Assembly: GCF_008843165.1 (NCBI RefSeq)
Contig: NZ_CP044427.1
Span: 1,426,001 to 1,490,000, forward strand
Direction of reading: 5' to 3'
Length of the DNA: 64,000 nucleotides
Origin: Ornithinimicrobium pratense
GTDB taxonomy: Bacteria > Actinomycetota > Actinomycetes > Actinomycetales > Dermatophilaceae
Numbering within the stretch: the stretch's first letter is position 1; each line of letters opens with the position of its first letter. This document shows positions 31,480-40,469 of this stretch, piece after piece. The position numbers and the translations under genes were made by a program. Under the pieces are notes generated by a model, which was not told the DNA's origin, made no database searches, and saw only the letters and a list, made by a program, of their open reading frames with translations.

Positions 31480-32211
31480 CTAGGACAGGTCCTCATCGGA
31501 GAGGACGCAGAACTCGTTGCCGGAGAGGTCGCGCATGACGATCCACGGGTGGCCCTGCGCCCAGTCGTCCGTCGCGAGTGTCGCGCCGAGGGAGAGGGCG
31601 AGCTCGACGAGGCCTTGTTGGTTGGGTCCACCCGTTGTCGGCCGGACGTCGAGGTGGGTGCGGTTCTGGCGGGCCTTGGGCGCCGGCTGGGGGCACAGCT
31701 CGAGGAGGGGGCCGCGCATGCTCGGGTGACGCAGGGTGGTTGGCCCGACGCCCTGGGTGCGCACCCAGCCGGTGAGGGCGGCGTAGAGCTCGGCGTCGCG
31801 AGCTGGGTCGGCGCTGTCGAGCGGAAGGGCGGCGATCGGGCCGGTGTCGCGGTAGGCGGCGCGCTCCTCCATGACGCAGAAGACGTTGCCGTCGGGGTCG
31901 GCGAGCACCACCCAGGGGACCTCGCCTTGGCCGATGTCGGCGCGGGTGGCGCCCAGGCCGATCAGCCGCTCCACGACCTGGTCCCGCTGCGGTCCGCCAC
32001 GCAGGTCAAGGTGCAGCCGCCAGCCTGGAGGCGGTGGCTCGGTGACGCGCTCGATGCACACGTCCAGCCACGCCGCCTCACCGAACCACAGCCGGCCCTC
32101 GTAGTCGTCCGGGCCGGCGGGACTCGTGTCGACCAGGTCAAGCGCCGCGGACCAGAAGCGGCCGGTGGCCTGCGGGTCGCAGGCCTGCATGACGATGTTC
32201 TCCAGACGCAT
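31480..32211 (-). CDS. Double VOC (glyoxalase/bleomycin-resistance-like) protein
   Basis: A 243-residue protein made of two VOC-type domains. The first starts LENIVMQACDPQATGRFWSA and ends WVVLADPDGNVFCV; the second starts ALPLDSADPARDAELYAALT and ends WIVMRDLSGNEFCVL. The paired HLDLR and THLDVR strands supply possible metal-ligand histidines, one in each domain. Members of this Glyoxalase_6-type group bind small molecules or metals, and some confer drug resistance. It lies alone, convergent with nothing coding for 80 bases or more on either side. Confidence 0.88.
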   Translation of the reverse strand: MRLENIVMQACDPQATGRFWSAALDLVDTSPAGPDDYEGRLWFGEAAWLDVCIERVTEPPPPGWRLHLDLRGGPQRDQVVERLIGLGATRADIGQGEVPWVVLADPDGNVFCVMEERAAYRDTGPIAALPLDSADPARDAELYAALTGWVRTQGVGPTTLRHPSMRGPLLELCPQPAPKARQNRTHLDVRPTTGGPNQQGLVELALSLGATLATDDWAQGHPWIVMRDLSGNEFCVLSDEDLS

Positions 32212-32357
32212 GCTACGACCGTAGCCCCCGGCAGGGACAGAACGCCTCTACAACGTTCGCAAACGTTCGCACCGTCTGACGGCCCCGAGTTGAAGGGCCC
32301 CGGCAGCCTCACGCGGGGTGGCCGCACCCTACGCAAGCTACCAGCGGCCGTGCGCCG

Positions 32358-32669
32358 TCAGTGGGCGGCGCAGGCTTGGCTGGCGAACTCCTGCAGGGTC
32401 GTGACCCTGCCAGGATCACCCCACCTCACCTGCCCCGGGCGTAGCTGGTCTAGGTCGGCCTGGGTGAAGGTGACGTGGTCTGTGGAGGCGGAGTTGTCGT
32501 CGGTCCATCCGTACATCGAGTACGTCTTGCCCTCGATAAGCGTGACGGCTTCGCCGGAGTCGACCCACTCTGGAGATGAGTCGAGTCGCCATTGGGCGGC
32601 GCCCTGGAGTGGTTCCGGGGAGATCCAGGACCCAGCCTCGACCTCGTTCTCCTGCGTGTACAGCGTCAC
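32358..32669 (-). pseudogene. Probable lipoprotein-type gene lacking its 5' end
   Basis: A good coding segment (TLYTQENEVEAGSWISPEPL, DSSPEWVDSGEAVTLIEGKT, YSMYGWTDDNSASTDHVTF) is open upstream of the first usable start (GTG 32669) for another 90 bases. In those bases it continues as plausible protein (GYLHVCDEHIDG) without any start codon before a stop near 32770. The true gene therefore seems cut off at its 5' end. A match to the dispersed repeat (GCGGCAGAGAATCTGCAGCG, about 32739-32758) lies at the break. Confidence 0.45.
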
Positions 32670-33084
32670 TCCGTCGATGTGCTCGTCACAGACGTGCAGA
32701 TAGCCGGTGAGGGCGCCGTCGGCGGCGCCGTCCCGCAGCGGCAGAGAATCTGCAGCGCGGGGGCGTCTGCGGGGCGGCTAACTGCCGCGCTCTGCCCGCC
32801 AAGCTGAAGATGGCGTTACTCACTGCCGAGGAGGTGGCGTTTGGTCTCGGGGGTTGGCCGTGGCGCCCAGGATCTCTTTCCGGTCACCCGTAGTGCTGCC
32901 CCGCCAGTGAGCCGATCGGGCGTCAAGACTCGCCACTGTGGCTGGGGGTTGTGCCAGTACAGAATGTTGGGTCTCGGTCGCCAGCTCGCTGTTAGTGCTG
33001 CGGTAGGCCCGCCCAGTGCCCGCAGTCGGCCCCCGCAGGACCCACCCTGGGCGACGCAGGCTCGGGAGCCCTTTTGAGCGGACC
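32670..33084. other. Stretch without a supported intact gene
   Basis: Apart from the repeat-like site near 32740, the minus strand at 32820-32990 gives a coding-like segment (WHNPQPQWRVLTPDRLTGGA) with no start and no family. Probably remnants. Confidence 0.3.
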
Positions 33085-33828
33085 TCAACCACGACACCGA
33101 GACCGCTGATGTCCTGCGAGCGGAACTGCGTGGGCAGGGCTTGCGCGAGCCGCGCGACCTGATCCTGCGGCCTGCTCCCCGGCGATTGCGTGCGTTCCGG
33201 CAACCGGCTTTACGGGCTGGCGCAGGATTGTCCGCAACTTAGACGGGATCACGCGCCGCGGATCACTGAGATAGATCTCGTGATGTTTGCCCGTCATGCG
33301 CAGACCGTGGCTCGGGATGAACTCGTGATGTAGCTCGGTCAGCGTCGTGGCCTCATCGTCGTAGGGGCCGAGGTGCAGGGTCTGGACCGATGTTCCCTCG
33401 TCGAGCACTTCGTCGCGTAGCTTTTCAAGACTGACGGGCCGGTCCTTGGCCGCGACCTTCGCTAGCGCGGCGTCGAACATCGAAGGCGTGATCCAGTCGG
33501 GAATCATGAGCATGACCGTCCACTCCCACTGAGCCTTGTCGCGAGCCGAGGTGAACGCTTCCATGTCGGATGCCCACCACAGCGCTTCCAGCGGCGGGAC
33601 CACGTAGTCCTGACCTAACTCATGCTTGCTGGCAAACTTGAGCTGGTAGGCGACCGGGTAGAGCGCAGCGAGCGCGTCTGTGTACTCCTGGACAGTGTTC
33701 GGATTCCCATGTCCGTCGACCATCAGGTACCGAAGTGGTCGCATCTCCACGATGCGGAACTCGCCCGCTCGGGCTCGATACGAGTCGAGAGACTTCTTGA
33801 AGTCGACCTTCGCCGTCACACTCGCCAT
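33085..33828 (-). CDS. GyrI-like small-molecule-binding domain protein
   Basis: The first 205 or so residues form a GyrI-like domain: FRIVEMRPLRYLMVDGHGNP, then YPVAYQLKFASKH, PLEALWWASDMEAFTSARDK, and VQTLHLGPYDDEATTLTELH, ending in EIYLSDPRRVIPSKLRTILR. Proteins of this stand-alone type bind hydrophobic ligands and some hydrolyse them. In homologues the chain ends after the LRTILRxP strand; here it runs on for some 40 residues of low-complexity Ala/Gly/Arg sequence, which suggests that the original stop codon has been lost. Confidence 0.82.
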   Translation of the reverse strand: MASVTAKVDFKKSLDSYRARAGEFRIVEMRPLRYLMVDGHGNPNTVQEYTDALAALYPVAYQLKFASKHELGQDYVVPPLEALWWASDMEAFTSARDKAQWEWTVMLMIPDWITPSMFDAALAKVAAKDRPVSLEKLRDEVLDEGTSVQTLHLGPYDDEATTLTELHHEFIPSHGLRMTGKHHEIYLSDPRRVIPSKLRTILRQPVKPVAGTHAIAGEQAAGSGRAARASPAHAVPLAGHQRSRCRG

Positions 33829-33917
33829 TCAATCAGCGGCGCGTGACACTCGCACGACTCGCGACAGAGGCGGACGTGGGACGACGGGGGCAGTCGCGCC
33901 GCTGGGATGCTGGGGGC

Positions 33918-34415
33918 ATGAAGATCCGCAACACGCATCGGCGTCACCTGACCGCCACGGCAGACGAGGTGGACACCCTGCTTGGCGGCCTGGGGAGCGA
34001 CACCGACGCCCTGTGGCCACGCCATCTGTGGTTTCCCATGCGCCTCGACCGGCCAGTCGCTGCTGGCGCCAAAGGCGGGCACGGCCCGGTTCGGTACCAG
34101 TGCACTGCGCGTGCCCGAGGGTGTGTGTTCTTCGAATTCGTCTCAATCCTCGGATCCTCTCGCTGGCATGGCGAACATCGTTTCGTTGTCCGTCCCCGTT
34201 CGTATGGATCTGTGCTCGTCCACGAGCTCGAGCTGGAGGTCCCGCTGTGGCAATACGTGCAATGGGTCTTGGTCGTGGGCCCGCTTCACGATGCTGTGCT
34301 CGAAGACCTCCTCGACCGGGCCGAAGGCGTGGCCACAGCCCGCTGGTCCCTCTGGGTCCGTCTGTTGAGGCGTGCCCTGCCCGCCGTGCGCGCAGAGCGC
34401 CGAGTCAACCCCTGA
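33918..34415 (+). CDS. SRPBCC-fold protein
   Basis: Read from ATG 33918 after a G-rich ribosome binding site (165 residues). The protein follows the pattern of an actinobacterial SRPBCC group: MKIRNTHRRHLTATADEVDT, then LWPRHLWFPMRLDRP, GGHGPVRYQCTARARGCVFF, HRFVVRP and WVLVVGPLHDAVLEDLLDRA. These helix-grip proteins bind lipophilic ligands or act as cyclase-like enzymes. Divergent from the GyrI-like gene, 89 bases away. No substrate is implied. Confidence 0.8.
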   Translation: MKIRNTHRRHLTATADEVDTLLGGLGSDTDALWPRHLWFPMRLDRPVAAGAKGGHGPVRYQCTARARGCVFFEFVSILGSSRWHGEHRFVVRPRSYGSVLVHELELEVPLWQYVQWVLVVGPLHDAVLEDLLDRAEGVATARWSLWVRLLRRALPAVRAERRVNP

Positions 34416-34501
34416 CCATGCGGGAGTGAGTCGCAGTCGTCGGCAGTGGCCTTGCTGTCGAGCATGAGGCGGGAACGCGCCGGTGCCCTGGATCAGGAGG
34501 G

Positions 34502-34738
34502 ATGGTTTCGGATCCGAGGTCTGGCAGGCAGATCGACCCAGTGGGGGAGCCGGGGGTGAAGCCTGCCGCTGGTCTGGTCGCTTGCGGCCTGGTGCTCCTG
34601 CTAGGAGGCGAGGTGGTCGGTCCGGCGCTGATAGCCCTGGGCGTGCAGGACGGGATGACAGAGGATGTACGCGGGTGGGTAACGATCAGTTTGCTATCCA
34701 TCGTTGGTGCCGGGTGCCTTTGCCTTGGACTCTTCTGA
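34502..34738 (+). CDS. Small two-helix membrane protein
   Basis: Seventy-eight residues from ATG 34502, directly after AGGAGGG (spacing unusually short, so the real start may be a few codons on). Helices: AGLVACGLVLLLGGEVVGPA and VTISLLSIVGAGCLCLGLF, joined by DGMTEDVRG. Function unknown. Followed by 259 non-coding bases that carry the promoter of the aspartate ammonia-lyase gene. Confidence 0.5.
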   Translation: MVSDPRSGRQIDPVGEPGVKPAAGLVACGLVLLLGGEVVGPALIALGVQDGMTEDVRGWVTISLLSIVGAGCLCLGLF

Positions 34739-34997
34739 GTGGTCGCCAAAGTTGACGAACTGTGCGACCGCCAGGTCGGTGAGGCCGACCTGGGCGACCG
34801 GTCCGATCACCACCTGGCTCGCGGGCGCGTTCGTCGTGCTGTTCGACCTCGGCCTGACGACCCCTTGGGACGCGCTCCTCGCCGCGCCTGAGGACGGTTT
34901 GATCACGAGCCCGGGGCGTGCCCTACGACGTGCAACTACTACACTGTGTCGTGGTGACTATTTTGTCGCCCACATTCGAAGAGAGTAGAGGTCACCC

Positions 34998-36431
34998 ATG
35001 TCCGCGACCCGCACCGAGCACGACCTGCTGGGCACCATAGAGGTGCCGAAGGACGCGTACTACGGCATCCATACGGTGCGAGCGGTGCGGAACTTCCCGA
35101 TCTCGGGGGCGACCATCAGCGACGTGCCGCAGATGATCCGGGGCATGGTGACGGTCAAGAAGGCGGCCGCGGTCGCCAATGCCGCCCTCGGTGCCGTGGA
35201 CGCCCGGATCGCCGACGCGATCGTCTGGGCGTGCGACCAGGTGCTGCAGGAGGGTCGCTGCCTCGACCAGTTCCCCATCGACGTCTTCCAGGGCGGGGCC
35301 GGGACGTCGGTCAACATGAACACCAACGAGGTCCTCGCCAACCTCGCCCTCGAGCACCTGGGGGAGGAGAAGGGCCGCTACGACATCGTCAACCCCAACG
35401 ACCACGTCAACCGCAGCCAATCCACGAATGACGCCTACCCCTGCGGCTTCCGCCTCGCTGTCGACTCGCTCCTCGGTGAGCTGGAGGGGTCCCTCACCGC
35501 GTTGGAGAGCGCCTTCGCCACCAAGGGGCAAGAGTTCTCGCACGTGCTGAAGATGGGCCGCACCCAGCTCCAGGACGCTGTGCCGATGACGCTCGGCCAG
35601 GAGTTCACCGCCTTCGCGGTGACCTTGGGGGAGGAGCAGCGCCACCTGGAGACCGCCCGCGGCCTGCTGCTCGAGATGAACCTGGGTGCCACCGCGATCG
35701 GCACCGGGATCAACACCCCGCCCGGGTATGCCGCGCTGGCCGTCGGCCATCTCTCCTCCTTCAGCGGACGACCCTGCGTGCCGGCGCCCAACCTCATCGA
35801 GGCCACCAGCGACACGGGTGCCTACGTGATGACGCACGCGGCGCTGAAGCGGGTCGCGGTCAAGCTGTCCAAGATCTGCAACGACCTGCGGCTGCTCTCG
35901 TCGGGGCCGCGGGCCGGGTTGAACGAGATCAACCTGCCGGAGCGGCAGGCCGGCTCCTCGATCATGCCGGCCAAGGTCAACCCGGTCATCCCCGAGGTCG
36001 TCAACCAGGTGTGCTTCAAGGTCTTCGGCAACGACGTGTGTGTCGGGTGGGGCGCGGAGGCTGGGCAGCTCCAGCTCAACGTCATGGAGCCCGTCATCGC
36101 GCAGGCACTCTTCGAGTCGATCACCCTGCTGCGCAACGCCTGCGATGTTCTACGGCAGGGCTGCGTGGAGGGCATCACGGCCAACGAGGACGTCTGCCTG
36201 GCCTACGTCACGAACTCGATCGGGATCATCACGTACCTCAACGACTACATCGGCCACGCGGCCGGTGACGAGATCGGGAAGGAGGCCGCCCGGACGGGTC
36301 GCGGCGTGCGCGAGCTGGTCCTGGAGCGTGGCCTGATGGATGCCGAGCAGCTCGACCAGGTCCTGTCCATCCAGAACCTCATGCAGCCACTGACCGTCGC
36401 CCAGATCGATGACTCGGAAGCGGCGCGATGA
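34998..36431 (+). CDS. aspA: Aspartate ammonia-lyase
   Basis: Interconverts L-aspartate and fumarate plus ammonia. The 477-residue length is usual. Family motifs are [19 protein letters not shown] at the start, NVNxNEV-type region [33 protein letters not shown], the [15 protein letters not shown] stretch, and the flexible catalytic loop [15 protein letters not shown] with the likely base S321. The EVPxDAYYG start with [10 protein letters not shown] distinguishes it from fumarase C only moderately, so the name rests on overall pattern. Its stop overlaps the start of a Dcu-type transporter (ATGA), giving a conventional aspartate/fumarate module. Confidence 0.93.
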   Translation: MSATRTEHDLLGTIEVPKDAYYGIHTVRAVRNFPISGATISDVPQMIRGMVTVKKAAAVANAALGAVDARIADAIVWACDQVLQEGRCLDQFPIDVFQGGAGTSVNMNTNEVLANLALEHLGEEKGRYDIVNPNDHVNRSQSTNDAYPCGFRLAVDSLLGELEGSLTALESAFATKGQEFSHVLKMGRTQLQDAVPMTLGQEFTAFAVTLGEEQRHLETARGLLLEMNLGATAIGTGINTPPGYAALAVGHLSSFSGRPCVPAPNLIEATSDTGAYVMTHAALKRVAVKLSKICNDLRLLSSGPRAGLNEINLPERQAGSSIMPAKVNPVIPEVVNQVCFKVFGNDVCVGWGAEAGQLQLNVMEPVIAQALFESITLLRNACDVLRQGCVEGITANEDVCLAYVTNSIGIITYLNDYIGHAAGDEIGKEAARTGRGVRELVLERGLMDAEQLDQVLSIQNLMQPLTVAQIDDSEAAR

Positions 36432-37741
36432 TCTGGCTGCACCTTCTGGTCGTCCTCGGCGCCATCTTCCTGGGAGCCCGCCTGGGTGGGATCGCCATCG
36501 GCTTCGCCGGCGGACTGGGGGTGCTGGTCCTCGCGGCTCTCGGGGTGACACCGGGCGACATGCCGCTGGACGTCATCTCGATCATCATGTCGGTGATCTG
36601 CGCCATCGCGGCGATGCAGATGGCTGGCGGCATGGACTACCTCGTCGGCCTCGCCGAGAAGATCCTGCGCCGCAACCCCAAGCACCTCACCTTCCTGGCC
36701 CCGGTCATCACCTACCTGATGACCTTCATGGCCGGCACAGGGCACACCGCCTTCTCCACCATGCCGGTCATCACCGAGGTGGCCAAGGAGAACAACATCC
36801 GACCCAGCCGCCCGCTGTCGGTCGCCGTCGTCGCCTCACAGATCGCCATCACGGCCTCACCGATCTCCGCGGCCGTCGTCTTCTTCGCCTCCGTGCTGGA
36901 ACCGGAAGGGGTCGGGTACCTCGAGCTCCTGGCGATCGCCATACCCTCCACCTTCTTGGCCTGCATGCTGACCGCCGGCGTGATGATGGCCATCGACCGG
37001 ATGAACCCGCACAGTGCTCTCGAGCACGACCCCGTCTACCAGGAGCGGTTGGCCCGCGGCGCGGTCCGACTGCGCGGGGAGCAGGTCACGCAGCTGCGCA
37101 GCGGGGCCCGGACGTCGGTGCTGATTTTCCTGGTCGGCCTGCTGGCAGTGATGTCGTACGCGACGGCAATCTCAGACAAGGTCGGCCTCGTCACCGAGCC
37201 GGTGATGGGCCGCGACCAGGCGATCATCGCCTTCATGTTGACGATTGCTGCCGCGATCGTGGTCTTGTGCAAGGTGCACCCCAGCGACATCCTGGGCGCC
37301 CCCACCTTCAAGTCCGGTATGAGCGCCAGCATCTGCGTGCTCGGCGTTGCCTGGCTCGGCACCACTTTCGTCACCGCTCACCGGGAGACGATCGAGGGCT
37401 TCGCAGGCGGCGTGCTTCAGGACCAGCCGTGGATGCTCGCGGTGGTGCTCTTCTTCGCCGCCGCCCTGCTCTACTCGCAGGCGGCAACCGCCAAGGCGCT
37501 CATGCCCACCGCACTGCTGCTCGGCGTCGCCCCCGCCGCAGCAGTGGCCGCCTTCCCAGCGGTCTCGGCACTCTTCGTGCTCCCGACCTACCCGACCCTG
37601 CTGGCGGCGGTAGAGATGGATGACACAGGCAGCACCCGGATCGGCAAGTACGTCTTCAACCACCCCTTCTTGCTCCCGGGCGTGCTGGCGATCACCTTCG
37701 CGGTGATCCTGGGGTTCCTCATCGGCGGCGTCGTGCTTTGA
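36428..37741 (+). CDS. Dcu-type C4-dicarboxylate transporter
   Basis: A 437-residue carrier with ten or more membrane helices. Family features of DcuA/DcuB are the N-terminal [20 protein letters not shown], the [20 protein letters not shown] segment, the [20 protein letters not shown] loop, and [17 protein letters not shown]. Dcu proteins exchange aspartate, fumarate, malate and succinate. Together with aspA it would import aspartate and export fumarate or succinate. Translationally coupled to aspA by a 4-base overlap. Confidence 0.92.
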   Translation: MIWLHLLVVLGAIFLGARLGGIAIGFAGGLGVLVLAALGVTPGDMPLDVISIIMSVICAIAAMQMAGGMDYLVGLAEKILRRNPKHLTFLAPVITYLMTFMAGTGHTAFSTMPVITEVAKENNIRPSRPLSVAVVASQIAITASPISAAVVFFASVLEPEGVGYLELLAIAIPSTFLACMLTAGVMMAIDRMNPHSALEHDPVYQERLARGAVRLRGEQVTQLRSGARTSVLIFLVGLLAVMSYATAISDKVGLVTEPVMGRDQAIIAFMLTIAAAIVVLCKVHPSDILGAPTFKSGMSASICVLGVAWLGTTFVTAHRETIEGFAGGVLQDQPWMLAVVLFFAAALLYSQAATAKALMPTALLLGVAPAAAVAAFPAVSALFVLPTYPTLLAAVEMDDTGSTRIGKYVFNHPFLLPGVLAITFAVILGFLIGGVVL

Positions 37742-37868
37742 GGTGATGGCGACTCGTCGCCACAGGCGTGCTGCCCAGGACTGCATTGTCGCTGGGATGG
37801 CCTGCGCAGGGGCTGGGGTGCTCCTGCGCAGGCCCGGTGCTGTTCGGGTGCGCGGTGCCCCGCCCCTC

Positions 37869-37897
37869 TTGACACGCGCAGATGTGGACGCTTTAAT
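37869..37897 (+). promoter_or_regulatory. Strong sigma-70-type promoter
   Basis: TTGACA at 37869-37874 and TTTAAT at 37892-37897, 17 bases apart. About 38 bases upstream of the N-carbamoyl-D-amino-acid hydrolase start. Confidence 0.7.
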
Positions 37898-37902
37898 CGC
37901 TC

Positions 37903-37914
37903 GCAATCGATTGC
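37903..37914. promoter_or_regulatory. LacI-type operator
   Basis: GCAATCGATTGC is a perfect 12-bp palindrome with the central CG typical of LacI-family sites. It lies 6 bases past the -10 box, at the expected transcription start, so a bound repressor would block initiation. The LacI gene at 43417 is the natural candidate. Confidence 0.65.
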
Positions 37915-37935
37915 AGCGCGGCGAAAGAGTGAATC

Positions 37936-38889
37936 GTGGTTCAGCAGCAGACGGTCGTCGGGGTCGCTCAGGTGGGGGGAGTCCAGCCGGCCGAGAGCCG
38001 GACGAGTGTCGTGGGCCGGCTCCTTGTCCTTCTTGAGCGGGCAGCCTCCCGCGGGTGCCGGCTCGTAGTCTTTCCCGAGCTCACCCTCACGACTTTCTTC
38101 CCGCGCTACTGGCTGCCCCGGCTCGATGACGCGGACGGTTTCTACGAGCGGGAGATGCCGAGCCCAGAGACTGCGCCGCTTTTCGACCGAGCGCGGGAGC
38201 TCGGCGTTGGCTTCGTCCTGGGGTATGCCGAGATGACCCCGGCGGGCCGTCGGTTCAACACCGTGATCGCGGTCGACACCGATGGGAGCATCGCGGGGTA
38301 CTACCGCAAGGTCCACTTGCCCGGTCACGTGGAGGAGCGTCAACTCGCCCACCAGCACTTGGAGAAGTACTACTTCGAGGTGGGCGAAGAGGGGTTCCCC
38401 GTGGTGGAGCTGGCCGGTCTCAAGGTGGGGCTGGCGACGTGCAATGACCGACGGTGGGCCGAAACCTACCGGGTGCTGGCCCTGCAAGGTGCCGACCTCG
38501 TCGCCATCGGCTACAACACCCCCGTCGGCGGCGTCCCGGGCATGGCGCCGGAGCCGCACCGGATGATGGAGGAGCACCTGCTGTCCGTGCGGGCCGGCGC
38601 CTACCAGAACTCGCTCTGGGTGCTGGCCGCGGGCAAGTCCGGCTTTGAGGACGGGCAGCGTCTCATTGGCGGGTCCTGCGTGGTGACGCCTGGCGGTGAC
38701 GTGGTGTCGGTCGCAGCCGGTGACGGGGACGAGCTAGTCGTCGGCACCTACGACCCCCGGGTCGCCGAGCCCTACCGCGCCGAGCTATTCAACTTCGCGC
38801 TGCACCGGCGACCTGAGCACTACGGCCTGATCGTCGAGCGCACCGGCCACGGAGAACCAGTCGTCGAGACGCTGGCGGGACGCTCATGA
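37936..38889 (+). CDS. N-carbamoyl-D-amino-acid hydrolase (nitrilase superfamily)
   Basis: Hydrolyses N-carbamoyl-D-amino acids to the D-amino acid, CO2 and ammonia. The 317-residue protein has the full nitrilase-type triad: E48 in VVFPELTLTTFFPR, K125 in YYRKVHLPG and C169 in LATCNDRRWAETYR. The FFPRYW, EERQLAHQHLEKYYF and VGGVPG segments are characteristic of D-carbamoylases rather than general amidases. GTG start with GAAAGAG upstream. First gene of a run of overlapping genes under the promoter at 37869; the stop overlaps the next start by 4 bases. Confidence 0.9.
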   Translation: MVQQQTVVGVAQVGGVQPAESRTSVVGRLLVLLERAASRGCRLVVFPELTLTTFFPRYWLPRLDDADGFYEREMPSPETAPLFDRARELGVGFVLGYAEMTPAGRRFNTVIAVDTDGSIAGYYRKVHLPGHVEERQLAHQHLEKYYFEVGEEGFPVVELAGLKVGLATCNDRRWAETYRVLALQGADLVAIGYNTPVGGVPGMAPEPHRMMEEHLLSVRAGAYQNSLWVLAAGKSGFEDGQRLIGGSCVVTPGGDVVSVAAGDGDELVVGTYDPRVAEPYRAELFNFALHRRPEHYGLIVERTGHGEPVVETLAGRS

Positions 38890-40469
38890 GCGCCACCTCG
38901 GTCGCCCTCGTCGGCGGCACCGTCGTGGACGGTACGGGCGCGCCCGCCCGCCCGGCCGACGTCCTCGTGCGGGACGGCCGCGTAGCCGACGTGCTCCCAC
39001 CGGGCCAGGTGATGCCCGATGACGCCGTCCGGCTGGACTGCTCTGGCCAGGTGGTGGCTCCCGGTTTCATCGACACCCACTCCCACGCAGACAACGCCCC
39101 GTTCCTGGCCGAGGACGACGTCTCGAAGATCGAGCAAGGCGTCACGACGGAGGTCACCGGCAACTGCGGCTTCAGCCTCGCGCCCCTGGAGAGCGTCCAT
39201 CGGGACGCGGCGCAGACCCTGCTCAACAGGATCTTCCCGCCCACGGAGCTCGACTGGACCGGCATGGGGGAGATGCTGCAGCGGGCCGACGCGGGCGGCC
39301 GCATCACCCACCAGGCCGCGCTGGTCGGGCACAACATTGTGCGCATCGCGGCGATGGGCGCAGACGGTCGGCCGGCCGAACGCCCCGAGCTGCGCCGAAT
39401 GGTGCAGCTGCTCGAGACCGCCCTGGAGGACGGCGCCTTTGGCTTGTCCAGCGGGCTCATCTACCCGCCCGGCCTGTTCTCCGCCCCGACCGAGCTCGGC
39501 GTGCTCACCCAGGTGCTCGGGCAGGACCGCGTGTATGCCACGCACATGCGCAGCGAGACGACGCGCGTGCTGGACAGCATCGAGGAGTCACTCACCGCCG
39601 CAGCTTCACGGTGCCGGCTGCACGTCTCCCACCTCAAGATCGCCGACCGCGAGCAGTGGGGCCGGATGCCCGATGCCCTGACCGCTCTGGAACGTGCCCG
39701 CGCCCGCGGGGAGCTCGTGAGCCAGGACGCCTACCCCTATACGGCTGGCAGCACCATGCTGACCGCGGCGCTGCCGCCCTGGTTCCACGACGGCGGCGGA
39801 CCCGCGGTGCTGGCCCGGCTTGCCTCGCCGGATGCCCGTCGCCGGGCCGAGCGCGACATCGAGCACGACAGGTCCTACGAGAACATGGTCGCCGCGACGG
39901 GCTGGGACAAGATCATCGTCTCGAGCACCCGCTCCCACCGCTACGAGGGCCGCTCACTGGCAGCCATCGCGGAGCATCTGGGCTGCTCACCGTTCGCCGC
40001 GCTGGCCCAGATCCTCCTGGAGGAGGAGTTGCAGGCGACAATGGTGATGCACATGATGCGCGAGGACGATGTGCGCACGGTGCTCGCCGACCCCATGACC
40101 ACCATCGGCTCCGACGGCCTTCCCCCCGGCACCGGCGGCCGTCCGCACCCGCGGACGTTCGGCACCTTCCCCCGGGTGCTCGGCCACTACGTTCGGCAGG
40201 AGCGGCTTCTCACCCTCGAGGAGGCCGTCCGCAGGATGTCGTCCCTACCCGCCGACATCTTCGGGCTGCAGGACCGCGGCCGGGTGCGGCGCGGCGCGAT
40301 GGCCGACCTCGTCACGTTCGACGCCGAGGCGGTGACGGACCGAGCCACCTATGAGGATCCCACCGCCCGTCCTGCAGGCATGGGTCTCGTCCTCCAGGAG
40401 GGGCAGGTGGTCGTGCGTGACGGGCGGTGGCTCGGGGCCCGACGTGGCAGAAGGCTGGTCGCCGCGTGA
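38886..40469 (+). CDS. N-acyl-D-amino-acid deacylase (D-aminoacylase)
   Basis: Removes the acyl group from N-acyl-D-amino acids. The 527-residue protein has the amidohydrolase-fold layout of D-aminoacylases: N-terminal beta-sandwich part (VALVGGTVVDGTGAPARPAD), metal-binding GFIDTHSHAD, the TTEVTGNCGFSLAP loop with the zinc-ligand cysteine, then GAFGLSSGLIYPPG, VYATHMRSE, HVSHLKIA, and IGSDGLPPG with the catalytic aspartate. The C-terminal GRVRRGAMADLVTFD closes the sandwich. Overlaps both neighbours by 4 bases, so tightly coupled. Confidence 0.92.
   Translation: MSATSVALVGGTVVDGTGAPARPADVLVRDGRVADVLPPGQVMPDDAVRLDCSGQVVAPGFIDTHSHADNAPFLAEDDVSKIEQGVTTEVTGNCGFSLAPLESVHRDAAQTLLNRIFPPTELDWTGMGEMLQRADAGGRITHQAALVGHNIVRIAAMGADGRPAERPELRRMVQLLETALEDGAFGLSSGLIYPPGLFSAPTELGVLTQVLGQDRVYATHMRSETTRVLDSIEESLTAAASRCRLHVSHLKIADREQWGRMPDALTALERARARGELVSQDAYPYTAGSTMLTAALPPWFHDGGGPAVLARLASPDARRRAERDIEHDRSYENMVAATGWDKIIVSSTRSHRYEGRSLAAIAEHLGCSPFAALAQILLEEELQATMVMHMMREDDVRTVLADPMTTIGSDGLPPGTGGRPHPRTFGTFPRVLGHYVRQERLLTLEEAVRRMSSLPADIFGLQDRGRVRRGAMADLVTFDAEAVTDRATYEDPTARPAGMGLVLQEGQVVVRDGRWLGARRGRRLVAA

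Noticed and set aside
31417..32703. Long plus-strand frame of 428 codons
   Set aside because: Antisense of the double VOC gene, which has clear domain motifs.
34992..35837. Minus-strand frame of 281 codons
   Set aside because: Antisense of aspA.
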